From IMG/VR virus record IMGVR_UViG_3300030098_006058, positions 1 through 64,000 of that record: a DNA stretch of 64,000 bases; one strand, written 5' to 3'. Below the pieces are notes generated by a model, which saw only the letters and a list, made by a program, of their open reading frames with translations, had not been told where the DNA came from and searched no databases. This DNA is from a virus. A program made the position numbers and the translations under genes. Of this stretch, positions 33,201-39,595 are shown piece after piece (position 1 is the stretch's first letter; each line of letters starts with the position of its first letter).

Positions 33201-34949
33201 ACAGATCAATCTGCATGTAATTATGATCCTGAAGCAACAGAGACTAATTTAGATGCTTGTATATATCCAAATGAATGTGGAAGTTGTATAGGTGATTTAA
33301 GCTGTTTAGAACCTGGATGTATGGACCCAACAGCTTGTAACTATGATCCAAATGCACAAGAAGATTGTGTAACTTGCTGTGAATATTCTACATGTGTAGG
33401 ATGTTGTGATGAAAACGATCCTAATTATTGTCCAACGTGTACAGTTTGTAATTCTAATTATTGTGTAGCTGGAATATTTGATTGTTTATCTAATAGAGAT
33501 ATTTATGTATTTTATGATATGACTTCTATGGGATATGTTGGAGCCGGAACTACACAAGATGATAGACTATTATTTGTAAATGGTATAAAGGATACTATGG
33601 ATGAAGTATATATGTGGTTAGTAAATGGAGGATATCTAGGAAATGTTTATCATTTACCAGTTCAACATGTGTCATGTGCTGTAAATGGGACTGGGATTTG
33701 TGGTGGTACGGCTCAAGATTATAGTACTTGGATACCAACTGCAACTGCATCAGCAAACTTTGAAAGATATTTAAGATGGTTTACATATCCAGCTCATGGA
33801 AATAAAGGAGCTAATAGTGGAGATTTACCAGATTCAGATAGAGTATCTTTTGTTACTTTATCTAAATGTAATCCAGGTGCACCAAATGCGGGACAACCAA
33901 CAGATTATTGTTTTAATAATATAACATATAATACAGGTGTAGGAGGAACAACTGCTCCAATAATAAAACAGATTTCTGCTAAATATACTTGGGATGGAAT
34001 AAGTGATTTTGAAAGCGGTCTTCCTCAACCTCAATTAGATCCAAATGGACATGGGGCTGCGGATGGTCCAGGTTGTGAAGGGCTGTATGATCCATATCAT
34101 GAATTTGCTCCAGAAAAACCAGTTGATAATAGCCCAATTTGTATAGCATTTATAGATGAAAGTGGTCAACAAGGTGCAGCTGGAACTCCAGTTAGTAATA
34201 CTGATGATACTATTAATATAGGCCAATATACATCACAAGAACTTATTTCTAGTGCACTAGCTGGTCAAGGAGATGGATGTCTGGTTACTGATTTAAATTA
34301 TACTTTAGGGGCCGGAGCTGCTAATACTTTTCCATATACTGGAGATCATGGAATAGGTTTAGGGTGTCATTCAGATACTGCTTCCGATGCATCAGGATAT
34401 TTAAATCCTGCTAATAATGTAACTCAAGAATACAAATGGGATTTCATGGATTTTGATAAATTCTGGTCATTAGGATATGATGATACTACATTTACTTTTA
34501 ATACAGTAGGTAATGAAAATGGATACGCTCAAAATAATGCTAACTTCTTAATTATACCAGCAGCTGCACAATGGCAAGGTATGACAGATAGTAACCAACT
34601 TATTTTAATACATCATTTAAATCAAGCTATTGGTAGAGGAGTTCCAACTCTATCAGGTCATATTGAAGTAGCAAACTTTGTAGAGTGGCCAGTATATGTA
34701 GGTACAAGTAATAATACTAGACATAGTGCTAGATACATGACAGACCCTCTTATGGTTAATAAATATGCAGGTGGACAGCAGGGATTTGCAATACAATCTG
34801 AACCAAATAATATGTTAGGTAATTATAAATTTAATTATTCATTACCTAATGAAGTTACATCTCTTGGACAGGTAGGATCAGATGCAATGTTATTCCTTCT
34901 ATTAGAAGGGCTATGTGCAAACTATATGGAGATGGGTGCAGTACAATAA
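24267..34949 (+). CDS. Giant Cys-rich modular adhesin with metzincin protease
   Basis: 3560 residues, no signal peptide, so particle-borne. Order: propeller-like domain (about 35-410, ILFYTDG-type signature as VLFYTDGATVYN), a second propeller-like part (432-672), Cys modules ending in DCxxC (673-1390), a second Bacteroidota-type propeller (1431-1945, WYWGNGAGLKW and ILFYTDGHHVFN), a zinc metalloprotease (about 2018-2430) with HEIFHALGMGH at 2312-2322 and a Met-turn (SIMAA, Met2374), more Cys modules (2455-2798), six GCxDxxAxNYxP-type repeats (2804-3058) and a vWA-like end (from 3069; DMTSM at 3084-3088). It probably binds and cuts host surface proteins during adsorption. Host-derived module shuffling is likely. 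Overall function is inferred. Confidence 0.8.
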   Translation: MAAKDKFKQLVYGKNIRQDNRTYPPTISTVNTAFDPQAGCASISADAAYNPGTAYAAGDVLFYTDGATVYNSANAVMGGGTVGGLGGDGKNAQSTFIVKSPTTHYWWIFSHDVANNKVWVATVKMDDNGGLGSVSQKATSQTFAGSATDRMAPYYDGTASQYGFIIHLTGSDRWVSYRVNGLSGQNPTFAAAVTTSIGTSYNNNDAANHATVKFNKDNTKFATVYQANIGTAGSPVTGAVVEVFDFNTSTQVPSNFGQFILPINDAGAIAIGGGAQRLKGYDLEWDFDTASPTLYAPVYDPINGMGIRYYVLNASNVPSSSGDVAKSFQSTGTWGDRTIWSLFRDPYDDKIYVATPNKIGSTGGYSANYNDTYGITQVSAITNSSSPAGTAEFVDSVVTTGTKLVRKGLGTRAIRDEASASSGKYNLTPCDTFKEYVLDSDGFIWSIDGALDATKIADVSSITNRKNIAVQKETGFIYLLAGTGATQAIYKVDPISGSVASGVAISGAGITGFNSICSKDGDALKLYAVIEIAGPHYNYAEIVIATGVATKTAGNTSHVAVDTAYIGTTLYMASGDDLYKNTGPGTWATVGANGLSTNYEGLATDDTTLYGYIAGKRYTINTTSGAATLGKSITTNGGTATWNYTITGAGQINYAGTLNPLITSDGTIPPFVGDIIRVENFAGCWTVSTASSGTAQVVGNVLQSYSDCDSCTLVDSNLECKLLVDCCTTGAGIPQKVVGTTDDSTIVVGNVYEITGNATTSDQLNRCVKAVSPDSDLYVTFYNGEVGSIDLTTGIITQNTGLPNTMGITFDSNGNGLTLQEDGKISLVKPSGFANAIEVNASAVSMNKAITVADDGTIYAAGDVSGVTKLQSITYDNNADTITFGSTLVNASVLLTGDMAVGPDTLLYCTGDAAPSGALDPNDLFTLDTTSATNTTIASLTTTLSLTTHQIVKGISFVKDVCKVLVWDSASNGLTLFDVNHLSGVLISSLSLQHPDGSSAFEIPPTSIAYNNPCKYHTESSFKVTSYGNCSDCAASDTSKKCKYKLINCKNGLVKYTEVDLSADVGKIISLNEVGLYKCYTVEHTYSDSVTADVTKLAGYTDCTDCENSENSIFRLLKCTDETSDPKYTTEDLTPGISGYVGKVAILEGEYYGRIVDSLGTSAHSLLTTAVTIVNHTSKCSDANFYTRITACNDSTRIIDIDYTLSPSIHSYIGTSKGLAINNLGNKEDEVCWTAASWIEGPTPYVYQNITVTAFADDCDTCVQTALAPPPSQIALSSCCNTPSGDYAPDFYFAVTAGVDINLDDDGLIVEADITDPTTGILYNGCWNVDELPGLMDPSFLTDWDYINVLASTVVGGSPGTSCHGCTYWCTATAGCEVLACVSSAQDYFVECGGFSQAEQGAGVLAFDEDPLRECFRLCNNKFNGVHGINWYWGNGAGLKWELLGTPYATFDGNSQMGMGIIGMPGDYGYTRFGSAVHCVAENITIGTKDYVKGDILFYTDGHHVFNSNHVFMDNGTNLAGGDMVSPISDINSAYDNYRMATQQAIIVPDPQGGFIGNSTKTHAWYYIFYQSTGDGPFYSAKVLMDTFNGLGLVAPDTIDYKIHDNSTERLCVSTGRTDDAEEVYWVIEVQPWYDIPNPDFGTPLAEPNATIRVHKVSAIGFEVDYTIFELDQNNIQGKLDNFQQMSVCARIKMSPDNKWIVLTGWQGGANWTQLLRFDETTGEIGPTYGEIWTDAPNLGCVPVTTGCNTNIATSFIPTMTAVEFDAGSNYLYMIRSGSIYPPEVPSGSCEGQNTMQPALLRRSLDGVTGEIGEIEIVENNIQFLPGINNIPAMDTEGQGEGCANHAAIPVDMVIGPDWNLYYGMFKGKLTGSQNTGLSSWKQGSFIGQDFNDGEFSTYDKYIGRVVNPHNDYPIVLSPNEDQWDQTYVSLENRRMATGFPVYLKKKCALPSEDDTVYDVGVAATYEACDESTDCGIVIPPIPAYQLTECGCSGADGIGCGGAITDPCYTCDKDYDGIQQTTGLEAPTSNIVANPTVGNAKWSTLETGTNSRHWTVIREAVELLATGVDQTVTLSYSYCKGGTSFHGGQVLQTFEQGPATSRTTGISNYTGVAFDYVYAITEIQFKAEIAYCFQIMKELFESVFNKSCGYGANLCLNFVPANAPGLAPGSAALGNEVWDGVTGTGIVNEDELLNNPVGSPQGTPFDDSAGTSGISNIGDIRIGMSANSPSPAGALGRGGSPSPNSVPGLSRDTGCYFGNCNTQNPARMYSLIWLEGNTEWRMRTQPYDETIGNLINNSGESKNYEIVRIMAHEIFHALGMGHCWRTFRTQGVVDGFNCANVINSPCTSPGIQGNGACAGWWAYYCGVLETNSIMAATVGSDMEWNDFFGTPSCNLAGGDSGLIDRTSVCALYGYTYGNSPYSEAGTTYNQITNSVIAQAQGASTTGLADEDNDVWQCPACEGGLFYTTAAEFEPFVGGTILWNPGDGLGERCFEVSAIDGIPEGETDTTITGYEGPYEDCDECLLTQLSPPCWQLSLCMQCEANVDGSTPMNIITTTDMSSYCVIGGIPGDDVNTPVVVLEEYPNACWTVECALSIDLDEALCQTAAPVTVESSHADCQICCDGVGGQCFSLHSCTTGETFITFTNLFIYIGQVVTLTQYVPGMTPGDCFTVSLCGPCGPDCLGLGAVTVNETWNDCKSCVTEGQQIYDLFDCATCFEEDYWSYPNPIPAGCNYVLGVAETVAISILNGMGGSAYFTGDPAVEDSEGNPFCMKVFPSEMNWSPYAVDVTQSCICNPDEPTPVIGCMDSTALNYNPNANTPCDGTNGNPVIIPCQEDQTIQTNPLGCCCIYIDDTEYEGCCDQTAVNYCPGCSNCCPDNSCCQYNPPPPLISVQYEEDCINCLSWDEIDDVFQKAAKMCDVCWPPPGITYKEYYCNEPLPVVPDPLDPPIIGCLDPVAWNYNPDAELPCDGCCEYVDGCTDQSACNYDPEATETNLDACIYPNECGSCIGDLSCLEPGCMDPTACNYDPNAQEDCVTCCEYSTCVGCCDENDPNYCPTCTVCNSNYCVAGIFDCLSNRDIYVFYDMTSMGYVGAGTTQDDRLLFVNGIKDTMDEVYMWLVNGGYLGNVYHLPVQHVSCAVNGTGICGGTAQDYSTWIPTATASANFERYLRWFTYPAHGNKGANSGDLPDSDRVSFVTLSKCNPGAPNAGQPTDYCFNNITYNTGVGGTTAPIIKQISAKYTWDGISDFESGLPQPQLDPNGHGAADGPGCEGLYDPYHEFAPEKPVDNSPICIAFIDESGQQGAAGTPVSNTDDTINIGQYTSQELISSALAGQGDGCLVTDLNYTLGAGAANTFPYTGDHGIGLGCHSDTASDASGYLNPANNVTQEYKWDFMDFDKFWSLGYDDTTFTFNTVGNENGYAQNNANFLIIPAAAQWQGMTDSNQLILIHHLNQAIGRGVPTLSGHIEVANFVEWPVYVGTSNNTRHSARYMTDPLMVNKYAGGQQGFAIQSEPNNMLGNYKFNYSLPNEVTSLGQVGSDAMLFLLLEGLCANYMEMGAVQ
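32676..33440 (+). repeat. GCxDxxAxNYxP repeat block in giant adhesin
   Basis: Six in-frame units of about 25-90 residues beginning near 32676, 32838, 33117, 33198, 33312 and 33399. They encode GCMDSTALNYNP, GCCDQTAVNYCP, GCLDPVAWNYNP, GCTDQSACNYDP, GCMDPTACNYDP and GCCDENDPNYCP. The same signature is common in secreted proteins of marine Bacteroidota, where it is thought to bind calcium or act as a spacer. Confidence 0.8.
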
Positions 34950-34966
34950 TAAAATATAGGTAATAA

Positions 34967-34998
34967 TTTGAAATTATAAATATTTATCTATATATTTG
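34967..34998 (+). promoter_or_regulatory. Bacteroidota-type promoter after giant adhesin
   Basis: TTTG at 34967-34970 and TATATTTG at 34991-34998 with 20 bases between them. It lies 39 bases before the gene at 35038 and fits the same host-type consensus as the other promoters. It gives the small genes downstream an independent start after the very long adhesin gene. Confidence 0.6.
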
Positions 34999-35037
34999 GA
35001 AAATTAATAGAGTAATAATTTAATAAAACATAATTTA

Positions 35038-35403
35038 ATGGCGACTTTAACACATCAATTAATAATATCTAGTACTACTACAAGCTCTGATGCTTTAAGT
35101 ATTAGTACTTCAGATGTACTTACTGTTACTGAACCGTCTATAAATATTGCAAGAAAATCAATAGCTACTGGAGCTGCTCAAACAATTTTACCTGCTATTT
35201 CAGCTAAGTTTACATATATCTATTTAAAAGCTATATCAGGAACTGCTGCTTCAGATTGGGTACAAGTTAAAATTAACGGTCAGGTTATGGCTAAATTAAG
35301 AATTGGAGAATCTATGTGGTTACCAATTTATAATAATTATGCGGTAGAAGGAGAAGCTTACGGAAATGCAGTAATTGTAGAATACGGACAATGGTCAGTA
35401 TAA
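35038..35403 (+). CDS. Small beta-rich virion protein
   Basis: 121 residues, Ser/Thr-rich N-terminus and a sandwich-like remainder (VQVKINGQVMAKLRIGESM). The pattern of a short beta domain with a conserved low-charge surface resembles small tail or decoration proteins. Part of a row of three short genes after the adhesin, starting a new transcription unit. No exact family recognised. Confidence 0.6.
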   Translation: MATLTHQLIISSTTTSSDALSISTSDVLTVTEPSINIARKSIATGAAQTILPAISAKFTYIYLKAISGTAASDWVQVKINGQVMAKLRIGESMWLPIYNNYAVEGEAYGNAVIVEYGQWSV

Positions 35404-35433
35404 TAGAATGTTTAATAATAAAATAGAATAATA

Positions 35434-35736
35434 ATGGCAAGTAATAAACCGGTAAAACTTATTTCTGCAAAAAAAGCTCTTGGAGCTGAAATGACGGGGA
35501 AATATGCTACAGTTAGTTCTGTAGATAGAATTATAAAAAATTTGCAGTTCTTCTATATTATTGGTACTACAGCTGATACAACAACTGATGGTACTGATTT
35601 AGAAGTAGGAGATATAGTTATTCAGATAGAAGATGCAGCAGCTACCTCTCATTATATGACAGTGGTAACTGCAGGAACTTTACCTGAAGCTTTTGTAGCA
35701 AATGATTTATATATAGTATTACGACCTGGTGCGTAA
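35434..35736 (+). CDS. Small beta-rich virion protein
   Basis: 100 residues, similar style to the previous gene: Lys-containing N-terminus (SNKPVKLISAKKALGAE) followed by about seven strands. Probably a particle spacer or adaptor. It has its own ATG 30 bases after the preceding stop. Confidence 0.55.
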   Translation: MASNKPVKLISAKKALGAEMTGKYATVSSVDRIIKNLQFFYIIGTTADTTTDGTDLEVGDIVIQIEDAAATSHYMTVVTAGTLPEAFVANDLYIVLRPGA

Positions 35737-35770
35737 TTTAATTTAATTTAATAATTTTAAAATTTTTAAT

Positions 35771-36178
35771 ATGGCTAAGAAAGAAACTAGCGCAATGAAA
35801 AAAACAGAATTGACTAATCGTGACTTATTAGCGGTCAGTCAGGGAATCGCTTACATAAATAGTAAAGAAACTAAAGTATGGCATGCTTTATCAAAGAATA
35901 TGGATAGTATTTCTGCTATCGTAACAGAGGTAAATACACGTCATAAAGCAATAACTGAAGAGTTAGCAAAAAAAGATGATAAAGGAATAGCTATTAGAAA
36001 TCCTCAAGGTCAAATTGATTTTGGAGATAATCTAGATACAGCTAATAAAAGATGGGAAGATATCATGAATGAGAAAGTTACAGTAGAACTTTTACCAATT
36101 CCTTTAGAAGATCTAAAAGATTATGGCTTAGATGCGACTATGGTTAGACCCCTGATTGGTACGTTATTAGTTGAATAA
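35771..36178 (+). CDS. DUF1617-like phage protein
   Basis: 135 residues. The pattern of LTNRDLLAVSQGIAYIN, then a helical KNMDSISAIVTEVNTRHKA and a final beta part with LPIPLEDLKDYG matches a short phage family related to DUF1617 that is often found near tail genes. It may be a tail assembly chaperone. Helical N-terminal half, no membrane segment. Confidence 0.55.
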   Translation: MAKKETSAMKKTELTNRDLLAVSQGIAYINSKETKVWHALSKNMDSISAIVTEVNTRHKAITEELAKKDDKGIAIRNPQGQIDFGDNLDTANKRWEDIMNEKVTVELLPIPLEDLKDYGLDATMVRPLIGTLLVE

Positions 36179-36187
36179 ACTAAATTA

Positions 36188-36403
36188 ATGGCAAGACGTA
36201 TTTCAAATTCAGAACTACATGAGGATATACTCGAAATTAAACAGGATGTGAGTGATCTTAAAAAAAGATTACTCGATCCTGATTTCGGTATCGTTTCTCG
36301 TGTAAATAGAAATACTTCTTTTCGTAGTAGTGCAGGTAAAGTCCTGTGGTCAATTTGGGTAGCAATAGTGGGAATTCTGGCTAAATTGATGTTTTGGAAT
36401 TAA
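36188..36403 (+). CDS. Coiled-coil plus membrane-span protein, XhlA/holin-like
   Basis: 71 residues: coiled coil at 8-28 (HEDILEIKQDVSDLKKRLL) followed by a basic stretch and a C-terminal hydrophobic segment (VLWSIWVAIVGILAKLMF). The order (coil, then C-terminal span) matches hemolysin XhlA-type holin accessory proteins. It precedes another single-span protein, so the pair may be a lysis cassette; this remains inference. Confidence 0.6.
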   Translation: MARRISNSELHEDILEIKQDVSDLKKRLLDPDFGIVSRVNRNTSFRSSAGKVLWSIWVAIVGILAKLMFWN

Positions 36404-36413
36404 ATTTTAATGT

Positions 36414-37013
36414 ATGAAGATAGATCCGAAATGGTTAATAATAATAGGTTTAGTTATTTTTATATTACTGTCTAGGGCATGTAACAATAACTTTATACTA
36501 GGACCAAAGGTAATAGATGAAGTAACAACCGTACATACAGATACGTTGAGAGTTACACATATAGACACTCTACAATTTGTAGATACTATTCAAAGAATAG
36601 TAACTGTAAAAATAGAAGAACCTGTTAAAGTAATCATTGAAGATGATGTTTGGGATGAACTTAATATAAATGAATATAATAATTCATTTAATGATAGTTT
36701 AATAGATGGAACTATTTATACTAGGGTAGATGGAACAATGTTAGATCAAGAATTTAATTATATTCCTAAATTTCCTCAGTATATTATTCAAGTAGATACA
36801 GTTATGGTAAATACCTTGACGAATACTACAACAACAGTTCAATCTAGATTTAATTTAAATATAGGAGCAGAAGTAGGAGGTAATCCTGAAATGTTTAACT
36901 TCTCTCCTTTAATAGGCTTTACAAGTCGAAATGGGTTTTCATATTCCTACAGATATGGAATAATGGATAAAACACATAATGTAGGAATAATGTATAATTT
37001 TAAAATAAAATAA
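36414..37013 (+). CDS. Membrane-anchored periplasmic protein, spanin-like
   Basis: 199 residues. N-terminal membrane segment (LIIIGLVIFILLSRAC) without a proper lipobox, then DT-rich repeats (HTDTLRV, HIDTLQF, VDTIQR) like those in the envelope cassette at 6778-7898, and a C-terminal half (from about residue 140) of alternating strands ending in barrel-like residues (NVGIMYNFKIK). One span inside and a beta end outside would allow it to bridge inner and outer membrane, as spanins do. This is a shape-based idea. Confidence 0.5.
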   Translation: MKIDPKWLIIIGLVIFILLSRACNNNFILGPKVIDEVTTVHTDTLRVTHIDTLQFVDTIQRIVTVKIEEPVKVIIEDDVWDELNINEYNNSFNDSLIDGTIYTRVDGTMLDQEFNYIPKFPQYIIQVDTVMVNTLTNTTTTVQSRFNLNIGAEVGGNPEMFNFSPLIGFTSRNGFSYSYRYGIMDKTHNVGIMYNFKIK

Positions 37014-37015
37014 TA

Positions 37016-37699
37016 ATGGGTCTTTTAGAAAAATGGAAAAATAGATTTGCTCCCGGTGGAGGAGATCGTATTGTAAGAACCAAAACAACCTATGGACAAA
37101 ATTTAGATCGTTCAGTAGATATGAATGGATTAATTACTGATATTGAAGATAATTTTGGTTCAGCTGCAAATGTAAGTTCAAATGAAACTAATATTGCTAC
37201 TAATACAGCGAGTATTACTACTATTAATTCTTTGAATCCAAATAGTGCAAAAATAAATGTTACAGCAATAGGAGCAAAATCAGCTATGAATGCTCAGAAT
37301 CTACATTTGATTGGAAATGTTATAACAATAGTACCTAGTCCAGGTGCGGGTAAAGCTATAGTACCTATAGCTTTAACTATAACATGTAAAGGAGGTTTGA
37401 TAACAGAAAGTTCTAATAAAAGTTTAGTTTTTGGTTATGATTTTGTATTAACAGGCGGTCAAATGGGATTTTCAAGAGTTATGGGAACTGTGGCGAGTGG
37501 TAGATTTCAAACTTTAATGACTTCTCCATCTGCAGCGTCAGGAAATTGGATTCCTAAAACAGATGCAACCGATTCTCCAGAAGATAAACCACTTATCATG
37601 TGGGCAAGTGGAGCTCTTAATGGTAATTGGACTATAGAAGGTGGACTAGTATTTTGGTATGAGGCTACTTGTACTGATGCGGGTGTTTGGTCTGTTTAG
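37016..37699 (+). CDS. Fibre or head-fibre-like virion protein
   Basis: 227 residues. Short N-terminal helix (LLEKWKNRFAPGGGD) followed by a heptad-like Asn/Thr/Ile segment (SSNETNIATNTASITTIN, residues about 55-75), typical of trimeric fibre stalks, and a beta-rich C-terminal domain of about 130 residues rich in Gly and Trp. It is probably a short fibre or head fibre. Confidence 0.6.
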   Translation: MGLLEKWKNRFAPGGGDRIVRTKTTYGQNLDRSVDMNGLITDIEDNFGSAANVSSNETNIATNTASITTINSLNPNSAKINVTAIGAKSAMNAQNLHLIGNVITIVPSPGAGKAIVPIALTITCKGGLITESSNKSLVFGYDFVLTGGQMGFSRVMGTVASGRFQTLMTSPSAASGNWIPKTDATDSPEDKPLIMWASGALNGNWTIEGGLVFWYEATCTDAGVWSV

Positions 37700-37720
37700 T
37701 ATTAACTTTATAAAATAAGT

Positions 37721-38854
37721 ATGGTATTACAATATACAATACAGGGACAACTGGTAGGTCGGTACCAAGATGTTTCCGAAGCTTCAAATAAAACCGATAT
37801 AGATAATGGAAGTATACATAAAGTACTTCGAAGAGAAAGAACCACAGCGGGTGGTTTTATATGGAAGTTAGAAGATGAAGTGAGTGAGAACATTAGTTCG
37901 AATGAACTTAAAGATGCGATAAATGCGCAGGGATTAAGTGAAGATGAAGTTAAGTCAGTTAAGATCTGGCAAACTATGAGCGGTGAGACTAGATATTCTA
38001 TAGTAACTAAAGAAGGTAGTCAAGCAGCTCAGAAATTTAAAGATGAGTTCTTTGAAAAATTGAAAACAATATCTCCCGCTCCAAAAGCGAGGAAATATAC
38101 TGCATTGGATACAAATCCAATAGTATATGAGATTTCTTTACCTGATATACATTATGGTAAAGAAACTGATGAAGATGTAAAAACAGCAGAAGATCATTTT
38201 ATGGATTCTGTTAAAGAATTACATGGGAGAGCATCAGGATTAAGTATTGAAAGGTTTCTATTACCAATAGGAAATGACGGTATGAATTCTGAAGGAATGA
38301 GAAAGACTACAACTAAAGGAACACCTCAAAATGATTCTATAGATTGGCAAAAATCTTTCATAGGGTATACTAAATTAATAATTAATGCGGCTAATTATTT
38401 AGCTGAGTATGCTCCGGTAGATATTGTTATAGTACAAGGAAATCATGATTTTGAACGTATGTTTTATGCAGGTGAAGTTTTATCTGCATGGTTTAAAAAT
38501 GATCATGATGTAACAGTAGATAATGGATTAGATAGTAGAAAGTACTATGAGTATGGAGTAAATATGATTATGTTTACCCATGGCGATAAAGAAAAAGCAG
38601 CTGAGATGCCACTTATAATGGCAACTGAGCAGCCTGTAATGTTCTCAAGAACTAAATTTAGAGAGGTTCATTGTGGACATTTACATAAAGAAATGGTGAA
38701 TGAATATAGAGGAATTAAAGTAAGATTTATTCCTTCTATTTGCGCGAATGATTCATGGCACAAATTAATGGGCTATCAATCTTTAAGATGCGCGCAAGCA
38801 TATATATGGAATAAGGAAAAGGGGTGTGAAGGTTATTTACAAGTAAATATATAA
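37721..38854 (+). CDS. NUMOD1-like domain fused to metallophosphoesterase
   Basis: 377 residues. Residues about 5-48 (QLVGRYQDVSEASNKTDI, then the end TTAGGFIWK) match NUMOD1-type DNA-binding repeats of homing endonucleases. From about residue 135 a calcineurin-like phosphoesterase follows: DxH (Asp142, His144), GND near 190, GNHD with Asn241-His242-Asp243, HGD (His287) and GHLH (His320, His322). All metal ligands are present, so it should hydrolyse phosphodiesters or phosphomonoesters, maybe nucleic acids. It is strange among tail genes; a nuclease targeted to DNA or a regulator are options. Confidence 0.75.
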   Translation: MVLQYTIQGQLVGRYQDVSEASNKTDIDNGSIHKVLRRERTTAGGFIWKLEDEVSENISSNELKDAINAQGLSEDEVKSVKIWQTMSGETRYSIVTKEGSQAAQKFKDEFFEKLKTISPAPKARKYTALDTNPIVYEISLPDIHYGKETDEDVKTAEDHFMDSVKELHGRASGLSIERFLLPIGNDGMNSEGMRKTTTKGTPQNDSIDWQKSFIGYTKLIINAANYLAEYAPVDIVIVQGNHDFERMFYAGEVLSAWFKNDHDVTVDNGLDSRKYYEYGVNMIMFTHGDKEKAAEMPLIMATEQPVMFSRTKFREVHCGHLHKEMVNEYRGIKVRFIPSICANDSWHKLMGYQSLRCAQAYIWNKEKGCEGYLQVNI

Positions 38855-38857
38855 TTA

Positions 38858-39595
38858 ATGGCAGTAACTTTAAATAAATTAGTTTATGATATAAAGAATA
38901 TAGGATACGGGGGTGTATCATCTGACGACGCCAAGATTAGTGATAAGCAGATAGCTTATTGGGTAATGATTGAGCGGTCTATGTTACTTTCTCAAGTTAT
39001 GGGAAAGAAGCTCCGAGTTCCTGCTTCTTGTATCGAAACTCTTGAAAGTGTTTATTTAGAAGTTGTTGATGCTGCTGAAGCTTGTGAAGTTGATTTAGGG
39101 GTTCATGTACTTAAATCCGTAAAGCCTATACCCAGAACAGTTCAGAGGAATCACTTGGATAGTATTTTGGCTGTTGAGTCTTTAGATGGTGAAAGAGCTT
39201 TTTCTGAAACTACTACGTTTCGAAGAAAGTGGAATAAGTATAATAAGTATACCAGTTCTAAAAATCGTTGGTATATAAAAGATAGTCATCTTTATGTAAG
39301 TTGTGATTTATTGATTGAAGCAGTGAAAGTCACCGGTGTATTTGAAGACGCTGAAGAAGTTTGGTTACATAATAGATGCGATGAAGATTATGCTGCATCT
39401 GGAGAAGCCCCCACTGGCAAGTCCTGTGAATATGATTGGGACACCCCATTTCCGATTTCTATGTCTGTAGCAGACCAGGTTACAGATCTTGTATTGAAAA
39501 AAAGATTACAAGCAACATTAGCATTACCTAATGATGAAACCAATAACGCTAAAGGAGATGGAGAACAAAATGTGCAAGCAGCAGCTCAAAAATAG
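38858..39595 (+). CDS. crAss-like ring/stopper structural protein
   Basis: 245 residues. N-terminal MAVTLNKLVYDIKNI, the middle CIETLESVYLEVVDAAEACEVD-like segment (read as LESVYLEVVDAAEAC) and KPIPRTVQ are familiar from a conserved crAss-like structural protein in the tail-neck region. Three cysteines lie in the middle and end. It begins the ring-muzzle block, separated from the connector gene at 19839 by the adsorption genes. Confidence 0.7.
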   Translation: MAVTLNKLVYDIKNIGYGGVSSDDAKISDKQIAYWVMIERSMLLSQVMGKKLRVPASCIETLESVYLEVVDAAEACEVDLGVHVLKSVKPIPRTVQRNHLDSILAVESLDGERAFSETTTFRRKWNKYNKYTSSKNRWYIKDSHLYVSCDLLIEAVKVTGVFEDAEEVWLHNRCDEDYAASGEAPTGKSCEYDWDTPFPISMSVADQVTDLVLKKRLQATLALPNDETNNAKGDGEQNVQAAAQK

